8,895 bases of DNA from Clostridia bacterium (GTDB taxonomy: Bacteria; Bacillota; Clostridia; Oscillospirales; CAG-382). The translations under genes were made by a program, and so were the position numbers. Where the stretch lies: positions 1-8,895 of the forward strand of contig JAFYOG010000134.1 in assembly GCA_017560285.1 (NCBI GenBank). The letters are read 5' to 3'. The notes beneath the pieces were generated by a model. It did no database searches. It saw only the letters and a program-made list of their open reading frames with translations, and was not told where the DNA came from. Of this stretch, positions 5,302-8,895 are shown one piece after another (positions within the stretch are counted from its first letter, which is position 1; the number at the start of each line of letters is the position of its first letter).

Positions 5302-7071
5302 ATGAAAATCATAGGTAAATTGTTAAGCCTTTTAATTTGCTTCGCAATGATGATTACCTTTATACCATTTGGCGTTTCCGCCAACGAAGATATTGGATAT
5401 GAATATACATCCGCACCGGATTTTTATGATTCCGAAGAACTTTTTGCTGCCTATGCAGAACGAGAATTCTATCCTGAATATGCAATATCTCTTTGGGGCA
5501 CATCTGCAAGAGATAAATTAAATAGCTATGGCAAAAAGCTTTACGATGCGTTAAAAACTCAAGTGACATTAGTCGCAAAAGGCAGTTCTGCAGATGCGAC
5601 ACTGAAAGTTGAGAAAAATACCCTAACGAGCTGGGGTGTTTCTACAAGCTATTCCAAAAGCAACAATACGATAGAATCTGCAACAACTTCTGCATTTGAC
5701 AAATTGCAAACCGAGCTTGTTTTAGATGCGTTAATGCACGATTGCCCCTACGAGCTTTATTGGTTTGACAAAATGACCGGCTTTGGAAGAGGCTATTCTA
5801 CAAGCAGCAGTTCCAGCACAATTACAATAAACTATCTAACTTTCAGCTTTGCGGTAACGGGCGCATTTAAAGGCAACGGATATAACCCCAATTCTCCAAC
5901 AACAAATACAACGAAGACAGGTGCAACATCCACCGCGGTTACAAACGCCAACGCCATTGTGGAAAAATACAAGAATTTATCCGATTATGAAAAGCTGGTC
6001 AAATATAAAGAGGAAATCTGCGAACTTGTTTCATACGATAATCAAGCCGCCTCGGGCAGCATTTCCTATGGCGACCCGTGGCAAATGATTTATGTATTCG
6101 ATAAAAATACAAGCACAAATGTAGTTTGCGAAGGCTATTCCAAAGCGTTCAAATATTTATGCGACAAATCTAACTTTACAAACAGTAAAATACTTTGTTA
6201 CATAGTCACCGGAACAACCCAGTATGGCACCGGCAACGCAGGCGGCCATATGTGGAATATTGTTACAATGGACGACGGTAAAAATTATTTGGTAGATGTT
6301 ACCAACAGCGACAGTGGCACTGTCGGTCAAAACGGTGGTCTGTTTTTGGAAGGCGTTAACGGAAGCGTAACTTCAAGCTATTACATAAACTTTTCCAAGA
6401 AATTAAGCTATGTTTATGATAGCAATACAACAGGACTATGGGGAACCTCATCCAGCAGTATTTTACGTTTGTCCACCACAGATTACAATTATCACGTCTG
6501 TGCTCCAGACGGAAACGGTTGGTATTACAACAGCACATCACACTATCATCTTTGCTCTTGCAATAAAGAATTGGACAAAGATGCCCATGTGGGCGAATGG
6601 AAGGTGGCAACACCTGCTCAAATCGGTGCGGCAGGGTTAAGCGAAAAGCGTTGCAACGTCTGCAATTATCTTATAGACAGCAAATCAATCCCCGCTCTTG
6701 AACCGGAAGTGGAACCCGACGATGAACCTACACTCGACCCCGACCCAACACCCGATCCCGAACCCACTCCCGATCCCGAACCCACTCCCGATCCCGAACC
6801 CACTCCCGATCCCGAACCTACTCCCGACCCTGAACCTACTCCCGACCCTGAACCTACTCCCGATCCCGAACCCGATTACACTGTTGGCGATATCAACGGC
6901 AACGATAAAATCGATGCACGCGACTATTTGCTTCTTAAACGAGCATACTTCGGCACCTACACATTGACCTGCGCCCCCGAAGCCGCCGACGTTAACGGCA
7001 ACGGCAAGATCGATGCCCGCGATTACTTGTTGTTAAAGAGAGCCTACTTCGGTACTTATACTATTAAATAA
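5302..7071 (+). CDS. Exported transglutaminase-like dockerin protein
   Basis: A 589-residue secreted protein. The ATG at 5302 follows GGGAAGGAG (5288-5296) at 5 nt; an in-frame TTG at 5266 has no comparable site and would spoil the signal peptide. Residues 1-27 are the signal peptide. Residues about 60-210 match the helical and beta region that usually precedes such domains. The transglutaminase-like core (about 215-390) has the expected triad: Cys276 in VVCEGYS, His316 in GGHMWNIV, Asp332 in YLVDVTNSD. The superfamily includes cross-linkers, peptidases and deamidases, so the reaction cannot be chosen from sequence. Residues 400-465 hold Cys418/Cys420 and Cys451/Cys454 with histidines, like zinc-ribbon-type repeats in Clostridial surface proteins. 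A (TPDPEP)7 linker (483-524) leads to the dockerin (528-589). The signal peptide resembles that of the preceding gene. The body is AT-rich compared with its dockerin. Confidence 0.88.
   Translation: MKIIGKLLSLLICFAMMITFIPFGVSANEDIGYEYTSAPDFYDSEELFAAYAEREFYPEYAISLWGTSARDKLNSYGKKLYDALKTQVTLVAKGSSADATLKVEKNTLTSWGVSTSYSKSNNTIESATTSAFDKLQTELVLDALMHDCPYELYWFDKMTGFGRGYSTSSSSSTITINYLTFSFAVTGAFKGNGYNPNSPTTNTTKTGATSTAVTNANAIVEKYKNLSDYEKLVKYKEEICELVSYDNQAASGSISYGDPWQMIYVFDKNTSTNVVCEGYSKAFKYLCDKSNFTNSKILCYIVTGTTQYGTGNAGGHMWNIVTMDDGKNYLVDVTNSDSGTVGQNGGLFLEGVNGSVTSSYYINFSKKLSYVYDSNTTGLWGTSSSSILRLSTTDYNYHVCAPDGNGWYYNSTSHYHLCSCNKELDKDAHVGEWKVATPAQIGAAGLSEKRCNVCNYLIDSKSIPALEPEVEPDDEPTLDPDPTPDPEPTPDPEPTPDPEPTPDPEPTPDPEPTPDPEPTPDPEPDYTVGDINGNDKIDARDYLLLKRAYFGTYTLTCAPEAADVNGNGKIDARDYLLLKRAYFGTYTIK
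6748..6873 (+). repeat. Seven tandem 18-bp units encoding the (TPDPEP)7 linker
   Basis: Seven in-frame copies of an 18-bp unit (ACTCCCGATCCCGAACCC and synonymous variants) encode a Pro/Asp/Glu-rich flexible linker between the Cys-rich segment and the dockerin. Pro-rich linkers before dockerins are common. Tandem identity makes the copy number liable to slippage. The other two dockerin proteins lack it. Confidence 0.93.
6883..7068 (+). repeat. Dockerin module 3 (186 bp)
   Basis: Residues 528-589 of the third dockerin protein. It matches module 1 except that the first calcium loop has D instead of G at position 6 (NGNDK) and T replaces V near the C-terminus. A 66-bp run (6967-7032) is identical to module 1 (3003-3068), while its last 48 bp (7027-7074) match module 2, so its 3' half looks like a mosaic of the other two. 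Confidence 0.92.
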
Positions 7072-7081
7072 AAAATATAAA

Positions 7082-7159
7082 TGTAGGGAAGGGCTTTACG
7101 CCCTTCCAAAACAAAATCTATACACAACCCTGCGGAATGGGATAAACCCATTCCCTACA
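7082..7159. repeat. Compound palindromic intergenic element (REP/MITE-like)
   Basis: A 78-bp element bounded by a perfect 9-bp terminal inverted repeat, TGTAGGGAA (7082-7090) and TTCCCTACA (7151-7159). Inside are two perfect 8-bp hairpins: GGAAGGGC/GCCCTTCC (7087-7094 and 7100-7107, loop TTTAC) and GGAATGGG/CCCATTCC (7134-7141 and 7147-7154, loop ATAAA). The hairpins share bases with the ends, so two folds are mutually exclusive. It resembles TGTAGGG-ended dispersed repeats I recall from Clostridia genomes. No T-tract follows, so it is not a plain terminator, and no clear target-site duplication is visible. Confidence 0.65.
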
Positions 7160-7174
7160 ATCAAACCAAAACGC

Positions 7175-7200
7175 AAAAAGGCTTCTTCGGAAGCCTTTTT
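7175..7200. terminator. Strong terminator between third dockerin gene and lipoprotein gene
   Basis: A perfect 11-bp stem pairs AAAAAGGCTTC (7175-7185) with GAAGCCTTTTT (7190-7200) around a stable UUCG tetraloop closed by C-G. The A- and T-runs make it potentially bidirectional. It should end transcripts of the third dockerin gene. Confidence 0.85.
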
Positions 7201-7247
7201 ATTTACAAAATTTACAAATTACCCCTTTTTTCTTAAGGGCAAATGCG

Positions 7248-7253
7248 TATAAT
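7248..7253 (+). promoter_or_regulatory. Candidate -10 for the lipoprotein gene
   Basis: A perfect TATAAT lies 33 nt upstream of the ATG at 7287 and just after the preceding terminator, so the lipoprotein gene probably has its own promoter. The -35 zone is a T-rich tract with no good match to TTGACA. Confidence 0.5.
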
Positions 7254-7286
7254 AAAAGAAAAGGTGAATTTTACGAGGTGTACAAA

Positions 7287-8747
7287 ATGAAAAGATTGCT
7301 AATCTGCTTTGCCGTAATCGCTTGTCTGCTTTCCGCTTGCAAAAGCCCAACCCAAAGCAACGAAGAAATTACATGTATTAATCTTTCCGATATGGAAATC
7401 ACTATAAACGGTGCAAGCACCTTCGATACCGCCAACGGCGTATATATCGCCAACGATATCGTATATTACCAATCGGGTAACGATTTCACCTATGGCGAGG
7501 GTACGGAAAATGATGCCCATTCCGCAGAAGAAGCCCTTTCCCACGCCGTTGTGCATATTACAAAGGCAGGGAAGTATAGCCTAAGCGGCAAGCTTTCCAA
7601 AGGTCAAATCGCCATCGATTTGGGCGAGGACGCCAAAAAAGATAAAAACGCCGTGGTAACGCTTGTTTTAAACAACGTGGATATAACCTGCACCGTGGCG
7701 CCTGCAATAATATTCTATAACGTTTACGAATGCGGCAGCGACGACGAGGACGATGCCACCAAAGACGTGGATACCTCAAAAGCAGGGGCAAACGTAATTA
7801 TCGCCGACGGCAGCACCAACAATATAAACGGCGCTTACGTTGCAAAAATCTATAAATCCTACGAGCTTAACGCCGCAGGGACAGAGGTTACCGAAAGCAA
7901 AAAGCTTCACAAATACGACGGCGCATTTTATTCCAAAATGTCTATGAACGTAAACGGCGAAAATAACGGCGACGGCGTGCTTAATATTAACGCCCAAAAC
8001 GAGGGCTTGGATAGCGAGCTTCACCTAACAATAAACGGCGGTATTATAAATATAAATTCCGGCAACGACGGTATTAACACCAACGAGGATAATATTTCGG
8101 TTACCACAATAAACGGCGGCGAGGTTAATATCACCGTCAACGGCGCCACGGGCGAGGGGGACGGTATCGATTCCAACGGCTGGCTGGTTATAAACGGCGG
8201 CAAGGTTTGCGCCTACGCCTGCTCCTTCAGTGCCGATTCCGGCATCGATTCCGATAAAGGCATCCACATAAACGGCGGCACCGTCGTTGCAACCGGCAGT
8301 ATGCTCGATAAAATCGAAAACGGTTCTCAACCCTACGCGCTGTTCAATTTCCAACAAAAGCAAAAGGGCGGCACTCCGTTAACCCTAAAGGATAACGAAG
8401 GTAACGCTGTTCTTGATATTACCCCCAATAACGATTTTTCTCTGCTTATTATCAGCGCACCCGATTTAACGGGAGCTAACTATACCCTTTACAGCGGCGA
8501 AACCCAAATTGCAACCCAAGGCGGTGTGGGCGGTATGGGCGGTATGGGCGGCATGGGCGGTATGCGCCCCGACGGAACTCGCCCCGAATTCCCCGACGGA
8601 ACTCGCCCCGAACCTCCTAACGGCGAACGCCCCGAATTTCCCGACGGAACTCGCCCCGAACCGCCCGAAGGCTTCGAACCTCCCGAAGGCTTCGAACCTC
8701 CCGAATTCCCCGATGGTTCTCGCCCCGAGCCCCCGCAAATGCCATAA
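7287..8747 (+). CDS. Cthe_2159/DUF4353-like carbohydrate-binding lipoprotein
   Basis: A 486-residue lipoprotein: MKRLLICFAVIACLLSAC has a lipobox with Cys18. The ATG at 7287 follows GAGGTG (7275-7280) at 6 nt; an in-frame GTG at 7278 is the less likely start. Residues about 30-410 match the Cthe_2159 (DUF4353) pattern: a KAGKYSLSGKLSKGQIAIDL segment (93-112), VVTLVLNNVDITCTVAPAI (123-141), then turns with INGG and DGI such as DGINTNED, DGIDSNG and SGIDSDKG. The studied member from Clostridium thermocellum is a calcium-binding beta-helix that binds cellulose-like material and pectic acid. The acidic DGI turns here fit calcium sites. The C-terminal tail (412-486) has GG(V/M)-type repeats, then Pro-rich RP(E/D) repeats; Gly-Met tails are usual in this family. 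It has no dockerin and would sit on the outer face of the membrane. Binding rather than catalysis is expected. Confidence 0.85.
   Translation: MKRLLICFAVIACLLSACKSPTQSNEEITCINLSDMEITINGASTFDTANGVYIANDIVYYQSGNDFTYGEGTENDAHSAEEALSHAVVHITKAGKYSLSGKLSKGQIAIDLGEDAKKDKNAVVTLVLNNVDITCTVAPAIIFYNVYECGSDDEDDATKDVDTSKAGANVIIADGSTNNINGAYVAKIYKSYELNAAGTEVTESKKLHKYDGAFYSKMSMNVNGENNGDGVLNINAQNEGLDSELHLTINGGIININSGNDGINTNEDNISVTTINGGEVNITVNGATGEGDGIDSNGWLVINGGKVCAYACSFSADSGIDSDKGIHINGGTVVATGSMLDKIENGSQPYALFNFQQKQKGGTPLTLKDNEGNAVLDITPNNDFSLLIISAPDLTGANYTLYSGETQIATQGGVGGMGGMGGMGGMRPDGTRPEFPDGTRPEPPNGERPEFPDGTRPEPPEGFEPPEGFEPPEFPDGSRPEPPQMP
8520..8744 (+). repeat. Gly-Gly-Met and Pro-rich tandem repeats in the lipoprotein tail
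   Basis: Five 9-bp units GGCGGT(A/G)TG (8520-8564, one with GGC) encode GGV then (GGM)4. A Pro-rich stretch (8565-8744) follows, built from variants of a PDGTRPE(F/P) unit and two copies of PPEGFE. It is in frame and low in complexity, and probably forms a disordered tail or spans the cell wall. Confidence 0.85.
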
Positions 8748-8751
8748 AACA

Positions 8752-8777
8752 AAAAAGGCTTCATTCGAAGCCTTTTT
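8752..8777. terminator. Convergent (bidirectional) terminator
   Basis: AAAAAGGCTTC (8752-8762) pairs perfectly with GAAGCCTTTTT (8767-8777) around an ATTC loop. It lies 4 nt after the lipoprotein stop and 1 nt after the stop of the leftward gene, with an A-run on one side and a T-run on the other, so it can serve both strands. Its stem is identical to that at 7175-7200. Confidence 0.88.
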
Positions 8778-8778
8778 C

Positions 8779-8895
8779 TTATACAAATCTCTGTGCATAA
8801 CCGCATTTCTTGCACAAATCCTCTGTAGCCTTGCCGCATTTAAAACCATCAACGATAGCTTTCGCTTTTTGGGAATCAAGTATATCATTAATATC
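8779..8895 (-). CDS. C-terminal end of an unidentified protein with a Cys cluster
   Basis: The minus-strand frame is open from the right edge to a TAA at 8781-8779, giving the last 38 residues of a protein that starts outside the window. They include an amphipathic-looking segment (NDILDSQKAKAIVDGF), then FKCGKATEDLCKKCGYAQRF, a C-x7-C-x2-C arrangement like an incomplete zinc ribbon. The stop falls directly against a strong terminator, which supports a real gene. The fragment is too short to name a family. Confidence 0.55.
   Translation of the reverse strand, partial: DINDILDSQKAKAIVDGFKCGKATEDLCKKCGYAQRFV

Noticed and set aside
6748..6873. Possible CRISPR-like or satellite repeat
   Set aside because: The 18-bp units are contiguous, in frame, without spacers, and encode a Pro-rich linker.
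7278..7286. An in-frame GTG start for the lipoprotein gene
   Set aside because: It overlaps the GAGGTG ribosome binding site of the ATG at 7287, which gives a more typical lipoprotein signal.
8466..8888. Long minus-strand open frames with Phe/Gly-Ala-Ser repeats (also 8489-8839)
   Set aside because: They are the antisense of the Pro- and Gly-rich tail; low-complexity GC-rich DNA stays open in many frames. The real leftward gene end is in another frame and stops at 8779.

Overview
The window looks like a chromosomal piece from a gut- or rumen-type anaerobic Clostridia (Bacillota), most likely a member of the Oscillospiraceae or a related order. This is inferred from the strong AGGAG-type ribosome binding sites, the moderate GC content, the type I dockerin modules, the Clostridia-style 7TM sensor domain and the Cthe_2159-like lipoprotein. 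No rRNA or other phylogenetic marker is present, so the assignment is by style only.

Layout. Positions 1-642 (minus strand) hold the N-terminal 214 codons of a membrane sensor with a HisKA_7TM-type input domain; the gene continues off the left edge. A divergent regulatory region (643-899) carries three direct copies of an 11-bp motif, an inverted half copy, a good extended -10 for the rightward genes and two leader hairpins. Then come three exported dockerin proteins on the plus strand. The first (900-3107) has four to five tandem beta-type repeats. The second (3146-5176) has a duplicated beta-helix-like domain. The third (5302-7071), after a terminator, has a transglutaminase-like domain with a Cys/His/Asp triad, a Cys-rich zinc-ribbon-like segment and a (TPDPEP)7 linker. 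All three end in practically the same 62-residue dockerin. A compound palindromic element (7082-7159) and a strong terminator separate them from a Cthe_2159/DUF4353-type carbohydrate-binding lipoprotein (7287-8747). A shared convergent terminator follows, and then the last 38 codons of a leftward gene with a C-terminal Cys cluster.

How the genes may work together (inference). Three secreted proteins with the same docking module should compete for, or co-occupy, the same cohesin. None shows a glycoside hydrolase domain. The set therefore looks more like an adhesive, structural or protein-processing part of a cellulosome-like surface complex than a set of degrading enzymes. The neighbouring lipoprotein would be anchored to the membrane and may bind polysaccharide. 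The divergent 7TM sensor could link expression to an extracellular signal, but only its position suggests this. No cohesin or scaffoldin lies in the window.
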